Assembly (NCBI GenBank): GCA_902787595.1
Contig: CADAHD010000087.1
Coordinates: forward strand, 1 to 8,284
Reading direction: 5' to 3'
Origin: an uncultured Lachnospiraceae bacterium
GTDB lineage: Bacteria > Bacillota_A > Clostridia > Lachnospirales > Lachnospiraceae
Length of the DNA: 8,284 nucleotides
Each line of letters opens with the position of its first letter. Position 1 is the first letter of the stretch. The notes under the pieces were generated by a model. That model made no database searches, was not told the DNA's origin, and worked only from the letters and a program-made list of their open reading frames with translations. Made by a program: the position numbers and the translations under genes. Positions 1-6,700 of the stretch are shown here, one piece after another.

Positions 1-789
1 CAATTTGAGGATGCAGGTGAGTATGAGATTACCACAGCTACTTCGCTTACTCCGGTAAAAACGGTTTACAAAGGCGCTTTTGTTAATCATAATTATACCA
101 TTACGGACAAAGCTACTGTAATGGGTAAAGAATATGATGTTTCTACTGTTATTAGTTATCGTTCGTCAATAAGCTACAGGGCAAGGAAAATAAAGCCTGT
201 TGATGATCTGGGGGCAAGTATTAAATCCAGCGGATTGTATACTATTGTAAATAATTTAACGACCATAAGCGGTACCGGATTAACTGCTAGTGATGTTATA
301 AAGGTTAAATTTGTTGCCAAGAAGAATAAGAATGCTTCTTCCGATGCCTATTTTACTGCTACTTTCAGTGTTAAGTCCGGCAATGCCAAGAAGCTTGGAA
401 TAAAGGGCAAAGCGCTTTCTCAGTTAAAAAAAGCTGTTAAGCAGGTAAATAAAGTGTCAAAGAAAAAGGAAAACGGTGTTACATTTACAATACTGCCTAT
501 TGATGCACAGGCGTTTGCGGAAAGAGATGAATTAATGGAGTTTGCTTTATATCGTGGCTGGATTATCGGAACATTCCAGAGTTTCTCTCATTTCCGTGTA
601 CGACTTGAAGAATCTCAGCCCGCTACAATAGACAATGATACATACAAACAATGGACAAAAGTAACAAAAAGTGATATAGGGATCAAAAAAGTCAAAGGTA
701 AGGAGCGTACTTATCTGATAACTCCAAAGGGACAGAATTTCATAGGACCTGAGTGGGTAGTATCATTTCCCAAAACAACCATGGGTTAA
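1..789 (+). CDS. C-terminal part of an unrecognised, probably surface or secreted protein (5' end outside window)
   Basis: The frame is open from the first base, so this is the last 262 residues of a longer protein; the ATG at 121 is internal, has no ribosome binding site, and is not the start. I do not recognise the family. The sequence is rich in Thr, Ser, Lys and Val with alternating hydrophobic residues (for example AYFTATFSV), which suggests beta-sandwich modules, followed by a Lys-rich amphipathic stretch (fragment residues about 170-200) and a more mixed C-terminal domain containing ALYRGWIIGTF and ending in VSFPKTTMG. There is no hydrophobic tail and no LPXTG-type sorting signal, so cell-wall anchoring by sortase is not supported. 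The DNA is visibly more AT-rich than the two large genes to the right. It ends at TAA and is followed 31 bp later by a strong terminator, so it is the last gene of its transcript. The extracytoplasmic location is an inference from composition; the missing N-terminus would hold any signal peptide. Confidence 0.75.
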   Translation, partial: QFEDAGEYEITTATSLTPVKTVYKGAFVNHNYTITDKATVMGKEYDVSTVISYRSSISYRARKIKPVDDLGASIKSSGLYTIVNNLTTISGTGLTASDVIKVKFVAKKNKNASSDAYFTATFSVKSGNAKKLGIKGKALSQLKKAVKQVNKVSKKKENGVTFTILPIDAQAFAERDELMEFALYRGWIIGTFQSFSHFRVRLEESQPATIDNDTYKQWTKVTKSDIGIKKVKGKERTYLITPKGQNFIGPEWVVSFPKTTMG

Positions 790-820
790 GTCATAATTGT
801 ATTTTCGTAAAACCGCAATT

Positions 821-854
821 AAACGCCTTCCGATAGTTGTCGGAAGGCGTTTTT
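821..854 (+). terminator. Intrinsic terminator of the first gene
   Basis: A perfect 13-bp stem (821-833 pairing with 840-852, core ACGCCTTCCGA) closes a 6-base loop TAGTTG and runs into TTTTT at 850-854. It lies 31 bp after the stop codon at 787-789. Read from the other strand the stem is followed by a broken T-tract (TTTAATT), so it could weakly stop leftward readthrough as well. Confidence 0.9.
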
Positions 855-965
855 AGGTGCAATATAGTCAAACGAAACAGGCGCAAGTGACCTGCCTGCA
901 TATAGAGCATAAAGAGATATACAGCCGGCAGTCCTATCACGGGATGATGACCGTCCCCCGGGGCA

Positions 966-1004
966 TAAAGAAACAGCAGCCTTTTGGGCTGCCGTTCCTT
1001 TTTT
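966..1004 (-). terminator. Likely terminator of the phosphoketolase gene
   Basis: On the minus strand AACGGCAGCC pairs with GGCTGCTGTT across a CAAAA loop. That is a continuous 10-bp stem if one G-U pair is allowed, and it is followed by a T-rich tail TTTCTTTATG. It sits about 30-50 bp past the phosphoketolase stop codon. On the plus strand the same position is an A-C mismatch, leaving a 6-bp GCAGCC/GGCTGC stem followed by CCTTTTTT, so it may also act as a weak back-up stop for rightward transcription. The rest of the 790-1025 gap shows no convincing gene. Confidence 0.7.
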
Positions 1005-1025
1005 ATATGTGCATATTTTTTGGGA

Positions 1026-3407
1026 TCAGTGCAGGTCTTCCCACTTCCAGTTTACTACTTCGGGAAGGTCTACGCCGTAATCGCTGATGTGCTGCTTGTG
1101 CTCAACCAGCTTGTCGCTCATCTTCTGATAGAGATATGCGCCCTTGTTGCCAAGCTGGGGCAGGAACTTAAGCGCATCCTGTACCAGGTGGAAACGGTCG
1201 ATATCGTTCTGTACGCGTACATCGAAGGCTGTAGTGATGGTACCCTCTTCCTTGTAACCGCGAACATGCATCAGACGGTTGTTGTGACGACGATAGGTAA
1301 GCTCGTGTACCAGTGTTGCATAGCCGTGGAAGTTGAAGATCACGGGTTTGTTGGTAGTGAAGAGCATATCGTATTCCGCATCGGACAGACCGTGAGGATG
1401 CTCAGTCTGGGGAACCAGCTTGAACAGGTCGATCACGTTGATGAAGCGGATCTTTAACTCGGGCAGTTCCTTTCTTAAGATGGATACTGCAGCAAGAGCT
1501 TCCATGGTAGGGGTCTCGCCTGCGCTTGCAAATACGATGTCGGGTTCCTGTCCCTGATCGTTGGAAGCCCAATCCCAGATGCTGATACCCTGTGTGCAGT
1601 GCTTAACTGCTTCGGGCATTGAGAGCCACTGGGGACGGGGATGCTTGGAAGCAATGATAACGTTAACATAGTTGCGGCTTCTTAAGCAGTGATCCATTGT
1701 TGAAAGCAGGCAGTTGGTGTCTGCGGGAAGGTAGATACGGACAACGTCTGCCTTCTTGTTTGCGATGTGGTCCATGAAGCCGGGATCCTGATGTGTGAAT
1801 CCGTTGTGGTCCTGCTGCCATACGGTGGAGCACATAAGGAGGTTGAGGGATGCGATCTCCTCTCTCCAGGGCAGCTGGTTGCAGACCTTAAGCCACTTGG
1901 CATGCTGAGCGCCCATGGAATCGATAATACGTGAGAATGCTTCGTAGGTATTGAAGAAACCGTGACGTCCGGTAAGGAGGTATCCCTCCAGCCAGCCTTC
2001 GCACATATGCTCGGAAAGCATGGAGTCCATTACACGGCCGAAGCGTGAAAGGTGATCATCCATCTCGCTCTGTTCTGCGTTCCAGTCTCTGTTCTCTACT
2101 TCGAATACTGAAGTGAAGCGGTTTGAATTGTTCTCATCGGGTGAGAAGATACGGAAGTTCTTTGCTTCTGCATTCAGTTTGAATATATCGCGGATATAAT
2201 TTGAAAGGTTTGCGGTATCCTGGCTGTCTTTTGAACCGTGTACACCGGTATCGAAAGCATAGCTGCGGAAATCAGGCAGACGCAGGTCGCGCAGCAGCTT
2301 ACCGCCGTTAGCGTGAGGGTTCATACCCAGTCTTCTGTCGCCGGTAGGAGCCAGAGCTGCTATCTCGGGCAGGATCTTTCCGTTCTCATCGAAGAGCTCT
2401 TCTGCATGATAGCTGCGCAGCCACTCTTCCAGCATTCCGAGATGCTCGGGCTTGTCCATCATGATGGGTACCTGGTGAGCCAGGAAGTTGCCTTCGATAC
2501 GGTTGCCGTCTACTACCTTGGGACCTGTCCAGCCCTTGGGTGTACGCAGAACGATCATAGGCCATACGGGACGGGTAGCGTCCTTTGTCTCACGTGCATG
2601 CTTCTGGATATCCTTGATCTTCTCGATAACGATATCCATGGTCTCTGCCATTATACGGTGCATAGCCATGGGCTCGTCGCCTTCTACGAAGTAAGGCTCC
2701 CAGCCGTTGCCGTGGAAGAAATCGGTCAGTTCCTGTTTGGAAAGACGTCCGAAGATGGTAGGGTTTGCGATCTTGTAACCATTCAGGTGAAGGATGGGAA
2801 GAAGTGCACCGTCATCTACGGGATTGATGAATTTGTTGCACTGCCATGAAGTAGCCAGAGGGCCGGTCTCTGCCTCGCCGTCGCCTACCACTACGGTAGC
2901 GATCAGATCGGGGTTATCAAAGATAGCGCCGCAGCCGTGAGCGATCGAGTAACCAAGCTCGCCGCCTTCATGTATGGAACCGGGAGTTTCGGGAGCACAG
3001 TGGCTGGGAACTCCGCCGGGGAAAGAAAACTGCTTGAAAAGTTTCTGCATGCCGGCTTCGTCCTGGGAGATATTGGGATAGATCTCGCTGTAGGAGCCGT
3101 CAATATAATCGTTTGCAATGAAGAAGTTTCCGCCGTGTCCGGGACCGGAAAGAAGTATCATGTCCAGATCATAGCGTTTGATGACGCGGTTGCAGTGAGT
3201 GAAGATGAAGTTCTGGCCGGGTACTGTACCCCAGTGGCCTACGATCTTCTTTTTTACCATGTCTGCGGTAAGGGGCTTCTTTAAGAGGGGATTCTCCAAA
3301 AGATAAAGCTGGCCTGCAGACAGATAGTTGGCTGCACGGAAATACTTATCCATGGTTTCGAGCAGCTGGTCCGTAATAGGGCCTTTTTCAAGCATCGTGT
3401 TTTCCAT
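1026..3407 (-). CDS. xfp: Xylulose-5-phosphate/fructose-6-phosphate phosphoketolase
   Basis: This is a cytoplasmic thiamine-diphosphate enzyme that uses phosphate to split xylulose 5-phosphate into acetyl phosphate and glyceraldehyde 3-phosphate, and in bifunctional members fructose 6-phosphate into acetyl phosphate and erythrose 4-phosphate. At 793 residues it has the full length usual for the family. Family signatures occur in order: GHWGT (57-61), GPGHGG (88-93), [23 protein letters not shown] (128-150), the ThDP/Mg motif [14 protein letters not shown] (175-188), [11 protein letters not shown] (207-217), [11 protein letters not shown] (473-483), [14 protein letters not shown] (531-544) and [17 protein letters not shown] (691-707). 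The conserved His and Glu residues of these motifs are all present, so it should be active; which sugar phosphate it prefers cannot be read from the sequence. The start is supported by AGAAAGGA (3416-3423), 8 bases before the ATG. It is transcribed alone; no acetate kinase gene lies beside it in this window. It diverges from the RND permease gene. Confidence 0.97.
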   Translation of the reverse strand: MENTMLEKGPITDQLLETMDKYFRAANYLSAGQLYLLENPLLKKPLTADMVKKKIVGHWGTVPGQNFIFTHCNRVIKRYDLDMILLSGPGHGGNFFIANDYIDGSYSEIYPNISQDEAGMQKLFKQFSFPGGVPSHCAPETPGSIHEGGELGYSIAHGCGAIFDNPDLIATVVVGDGEAETGPLATSWQCNKFINPVDDGALLPILHLNGYKIANPTIFGRLSKQELTDFFHGNGWEPYFVEGDEPMAMHRIMAETMDIVIEKIKDIQKHARETKDATRPVWPMIVLRTPKGWTGPKVVDGNRIEGNFLAHQVPIMMDKPEHLGMLEEWLRSYHAEELFDENGKILPEIAALAPTGDRRLGMNPHANGGKLLRDLRLPDFRSYAFDTGVHGSKDSQDTANLSNYIRDIFKLNAEAKNFRIFSPDENNSNRFTSVFEVENRDWNAEQSEMDDHLSRFGRVMDSMLSEHMCEGWLEGYLLTGRHGFFNTYEAFSRIIDSMGAQHAKWLKVCNQLPWREEIASLNLLMCSTVWQQDHNGFTHQDPGFMDHIANKKADVVRIYLPADTNCLLSTMDHCLRSRNYVNVIIASKHPRPQWLSMPEAVKHCTQGISIWDWASNDQGQEPDIVFASAGETPTMEALAAVSILRKELPELKIRFINVIDLFKLVPQTEHPHGLSDAEYDMLFTTNKPVIFNFHGYATLVHELTYRRHNNRLMHVRGYKEEGTITTAFDVRVQNDIDRFHLVQDALKFLPQLGNKGAYLYQKMSDKLVEHKQHISDYGVDLPEVVNWKWEDLH

Positions 3408-3415
3408 ATTTGAAT

Positions 3416-3460
3416 TCCTTTCTACTTATAATTATAAAAAATTATTTCTGCGCTTGTACG
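3416..3460 (-). promoter_or_regulatory. Candidate promoter and ribosome binding site of xfp
   Basis: On the minus strand a perfect TATAAT (3431-3436) lies upstream of the Shine-Dalgarno AGAAAGGA (3416-3423). The -35 is poor: GTACAA at 17 bases or CGTACA at 18. With this box the leader would be only about 17 bases long, which just leaves room for ribosome binding. A second weaker -10-like TATACT (minus strand, 3500-3505) has no matching -35. Treat the ribosome binding site as solid and the promoter as tentative. Confidence 0.4.
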
Positions 3461-3528
3461 ATACTACAAATCATGGGCATAGTCAATTGAAGAGCTAGTA
3501 GTATATTATTGACACTTGAGGGGGTTAT

Positions 3529-3567
3529 TTGTGAAAATTTACTATAATTGTGAAGATTTGTTCACAA
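3529..3567. promoter_or_regulatory. Candidate operator: TTGTGAA half-site plus TTGTGAA-N6-TTCACAA palindrome
   Basis: A perfect 7-bp inverted repeat, TTGTGAA (3548-3554) and TTCACAA (3561-3567), is separated by 6 bases. A third identical TTGTGAA copy in direct orientation sits at 3529-3535, exactly 19 bases upstream of the palindrome's left arm. The half-site resembles those of the redox repressor Rex and of CRP/FNR proteins, but Rex sites as I know them have 4 bases between the TTGTGAA arms, and CRP has TGTGA-N6-TCACA whereas this has N8. The regulator is therefore not assigned. The site is about 140 bp from the xfp start and 175 bp from the RND start. Confidence 0.45.
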
Positions 3568-3571
3568 AAAT

Positions 3572-3587
3572 AACGGATAATTCCGTT
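3572..3587. promoter_or_regulatory. Candidate operator overlapping the RND gene -35
   Basis: AACGGA (3572-3577) and TCCGTT (3582-3587) form a perfect 6-bp inverted repeat around TAAT. Its right end overlaps the -35 hexamer TTGCAC (3586-3591), the usual place for a repressor that blocks RNA polymerase. No regulator gene lies in the window, so the binding protein is unknown. Confidence 0.4.
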
Positions 3588-3613
3588 GCACTATGAAAAT
3601 ATTATGATATAAT
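3586..3613 (+). promoter_or_regulatory. Extended -10 promoter of the RND permease gene
   Basis: TTGCAC (3586-3591), a 16-base spacer and a perfect TATAAT (3608-3613) preceded by TG one base upstream (TGATATAAT) form an extended -10 sigma-A promoter. Transcription should begin near 3620, giving a leader of about 120 bases before the permease ATG. An isolated TATAAT at 3543-3548 and an isolated TTGACA at 3509-3514 do not pair with each other (28 bases apart). Confidence 0.65.
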
Positions 3614-3685
3614 ATGTGACAATTTGTTAGAGTAGACAAACCAATACATATCAATCGGGATCGCATAAAGAAGGGCATTCGTTTT

Positions 3686-3714
3686 CGGGCATCCTTGCGG
3701 GATGCCTGTTTTTT
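3686..3714 (+). terminator. Intrinsic terminator inside the RND gene leader (possible attenuator)
   Basis: A 9-bp GC-rich stem, CGGGCATCC (3686-3694) with GGATGCCTG (3700-3708, one G-U pair), closes a 5-base loop and is followed by six T's (3709-3714). It lies about 65 bases after the predicted transcription start and 27 bases before the permease ATG, so it must be bypassed for the gene to be expressed. A second copy of the left-arm core GGGCAT occurs 14 bases upstream (3673-3678) and could pair with the same right arm. ATCGGG (3654-3659) can pair with CCCGAT (3718-3723) around the whole structure. It could also simply end a small RNA of about 95 bases. Confidence 0.75.
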
Positions 3715-3741
3715 ACCCCCGATCAGTGAGGAAAACAGTCC

Positions 3742-6700
3742 ATGGAAAAATTCAGTGTAAAAAAACCATTTACGGTTCTGGTCTGCGTGATAATAGCGAT
3801 AGTGCTGGGCGTTGTCAGTATGACAAACATGCAGCTGGACCTGCTTCCGAATATCTCCCTCCCTTATCTGATGGTCATCACCACATATCCCGGAGCCAGT
3901 TCGGAAAAGATCGAAGCCGAGATCTGCGCGCCCATGGAGGCTTCACTGGGCACGATAAACGGCGTAAAGAATGTAATGAGCGTCTGTAATGAGAATTACG
4001 GCATGGTACAGCTGGAGTTTACGGATGATACGGACCTGGACAGCGCAATGGTCAAGGTTTCCAGCGCACTAAATACTCTTCAGCCCTATCTGCCGGATGA
4101 TGCCGGAACTCCTTCCATAATAGAGATAAGCACCGATATGGTGGCCAGCGTTTATCTGGCGGTGAGTATGGAAGGCATGGAGATGGAGCAGCTGTCGCAG
4201 TATGTCCGTGATAATATCACTCCCCAGTACGAAAAGCAGAACGGCGTTGCTTCGGTAACCACGCTTGGTCTGGTCGACAAAAGCGTTCATGTAGAGCTTA
4301 ATGAGGAAAAGATAGATAAACTTAACGATCGCATCCTGGCCACGGTGGATGACGCTTTTGCCGATGCCATGGACCAGTTGAATGACGCAGAGAAGCAGCT
4401 GAACGATTCACAGGATACTCTGGATGAGAATCGCCAGAAGCTGGACGATTCAAAAAAGGAACTGGAAGACGGGCGTAAGGAACTGAATGATTCCCAGAAG
4501 GAACTGGAAGACGGCAAAAAAGAGCTCGAGGACGGCAAGAAAGAGCTGGCCGACTCCAAAAACGATATAGCGAACGCAGAGCAGGAGCTTGCCGATAAGA
4601 AGAACGAATCCAACGCGCAGCTGGCAGATCTGAGTTATCAGCTGGACCAGGCTTCTGCGCAGCTGGCGGCTTTAAAAACACAGCTTACAATGGATGAGGC
4701 TCAGCTTCCCTTATTAAAGAGCGGCCTCAAAAAGGTAAAGGAAGGTCTGGCAAAGATAAACGAAGCGCTGGATGCCATAAGTGCCGCGGAGGCGCAGGGC
4801 CTTACGGCGGATAATATAGATCAGCTCATTTCCGAGCTGGAGCAGAATATTGCAGCTTATGAGCTGTATATCGCAACGCTCACTCCGGGGACTGAAGAAT
4901 ATGAAACAGCAGTCCAGACGCTGGAACAGATGAAAACCGGTCTTGAGCAGATGAAGCAGCTACAGCCGCTGCTGGCCCAGAAGGAAACATTAGAGAGTCA
5001 GAAAAAGGAGCTGGAGGAACAGCAGACTTCGCTGGAGACGCAGATAGCCACGGTTGAAGCAACCATAAAGGGCTTAAAGAGCACTATCTCCACTACCGAA
5101 GAACAGGTGGAGACGGCGTATAAGGAACTGGAGAAAGGCAAGCTCGAGGCGGCAGAGACCATAGCCAGCGCGGAAGCGCAGCTGGCCTTTGGCAAGACGC
5201 AGCTTGAGAGCGCGGAAGCCCAGCTTGACGGAGCGGAGGACCAGCTCGAAACTGCGCAGAAGCAGATCGACAGCGGCTGGGACACCCTCAAAGACGGCGA
5301 AAAGCAGCTCAAAGAAGGTTTAGAGCAGCTGGAAGACGGGCAGAAACAGATCGATGACGGCTGGAGTGATTATCAGGATGCGCTTAAGAATTTTGACAAG
5401 CAGAAGGCCGAGGCAATGAAATCCGCCAATGCGGATAAGCTGCTTACGCTGGAGACCCTGACCGGACTGATCTATGCGCAGAACTTTGAGATGCCTGCAG
5501 GCTATGTTGATGATACCCTGGACAATTCCTGGCTGGTCAAGATAGGCCAGAATTACGAAGAGGTTGACGAGCTTTCGGATATCGTGCTCACGCATATCAA
5601 CAAGGTAGGCGATATAAAGCTGGGCGATGTAGCAGATATCAGCGTGATCGATAATGCAAAGGACAGCTATGTGCGCCTGGGATCGGATAAAGCCGTGATC
5701 CTTTCCGTGTTCAAGAGCAGCACCGCCGGTACAAACGATCTTTCAAAGACCATAGAGGCAGCATCGGCAGAGCTGACAGCGGCGAATCCCGGTCTGCATG
5801 TCACTACACTGGTGGACATGGGCGATTACATAGATCTTATCGTAAAGAGCGTTATGCAGTCCATGATCATCGGCGCGATCCTGGCGGTTGTTATACTGGC
5901 AATATTCCTAAAAGATGTAAGGCCTACCCTGGTGGTGGCGATCAGTATCCCCGTATCCGTGCTTACGGCACTGATATGCATGTATTTTTCGGGCATATCC
6001 CTGAATATGCTGTCCCTGTCGGGTCTGGCTCTTGGTATAGGTATGCTCGTGGATAACTCCATCGTGGTAATGGAAAATATCTACCGTCTGCGAGGTTACG
6101 GCATTGAAGCGCCCCGCGCGGCTGTACAGGGTACCAGACAGGTGGCCGGCTCCATAATCGCTTCCACGCTCACCACGGTCTGCGTGTTCCTGCCTATGAT
6201 CTTTACTTCGGGCCTGGTGCGCGATCTGCTTGCTCCCATGTGTCTGACCATAGTATTTACCCTTCTGGCATCACTGCTGATAGCAATGACCGTGGTGCCG
6301 GCATCGGCCTTTACACTGCTAAAGAATTCCAAACCCAAGGAGCACCCTCTCTTTGATAAGGTTATGGTGCTGTACGAAAAGGCACTGCGTTTCTGCCTGA
6401 GATTTAAGATACTTCCTATTGCCATAGCGCTGGGACTGTTGATATTCTCTGTGGTAATGGTGCTGCGCATGGGTATCGTCGTTATCCCCGAAATGACCAT
6501 GAACCAGCTGCAGGCCGATATCACCTATCCCGAGGAGTACACACGCGAAGAGGCTTACGAGACTACGGACAAGGTTATCGAGCGCATGCTGCAGATAAAA
6601 GGCCTGGGAACCATAGGTGTTATGATGGGCAACGGCAGCGCGCTTCTGGTATCGGAGGCCGGCGACAATCCGGATGCATTCCGCCATATGTCGTTTATGA

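Larger units (their letters stand above)
4339..5436 (+). other. Region encoding the coiled-coil hairpin insertion of the RND permease
   Basis: Codons about 200-565. The outgoing helix (about 200-350) and returning helix (about 386-560) are joined through a short helical tip with loops at 352-360 (QGLTADNID) and 380-386 (TPGTEEY). No hydrophobic segment long enough to cross a membrane occurs in it. The insertion falls between the porter strand ending LNEEKIDKLN (186-195) and the helix beginning ETLTGLIYAQN (571-581). In AcrB these two parts are directly consecutive (LNKF, then LTPVDVITAIKAQN), so the boundaries are well defined. The helical hairpin fold is inferred from heptad periodicity. Confidence 0.85.

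Noticed and set aside
121..123. ATG at 121 as the start of the first gene
   Set aside because: The frame is open upstream to base 1 with the same Thr/Val-rich character, and there is no ribosome binding site before 121.
878..898. CAGGC/GCCTG inverted repeat as a further terminator or RNA
   Set aside because: Only 5 bp with an 11-base loop and no clean T-tract; likely chance.
857..1087. Plus-strand 76-codon frame in the convergent gap
   Set aside because: It begins within 5 bases of the first terminator, has no ribosome binding site, and runs through the xfp terminator into xfp.
984..1457. Plus-strand open frame across the end of the phosphoketolase gene
   Set aside because: It lies antisense to a complete, motif-rich phosphoketolase and has no ribosome binding site; it is a shadow frame.
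2238..2849. Plus-strand 203-codon open frame inside xfp
   Set aside because: It is antisense to the most conserved part of the enzyme, with no start signals and no recognisable protein features.
3509..3514. Perfect TTGACA as a -35 box
   Set aside because: The nearest TATAAT (3543-3548) is 28 bases away and nothing like a -10 lies at 16-18 bases.
3548..3567. Firm call of a Rex or CRP operator
   Set aside because: The arms match a Rex-like half-site, but the 6-base spacer differs from the 4-base Rex spacing I know, and the TGTGA/TCACA distance is 8 rather than the CRP value of 6; kept only as an unassigned operator candidate.
4378..4608. CRISPR or non-coding tandem repeat
   Set aside because: The repeats are in-frame codons of coiled-coil heptads, not conserved repeats separated by unique spacers.
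4287..4613. Minus-strand Ser/Phe-rich open frame inside the permease
   Set aside because: Its repetitive SSSF composition is simply the reverse complement of the GAA/GAC/CTG heptad codons.
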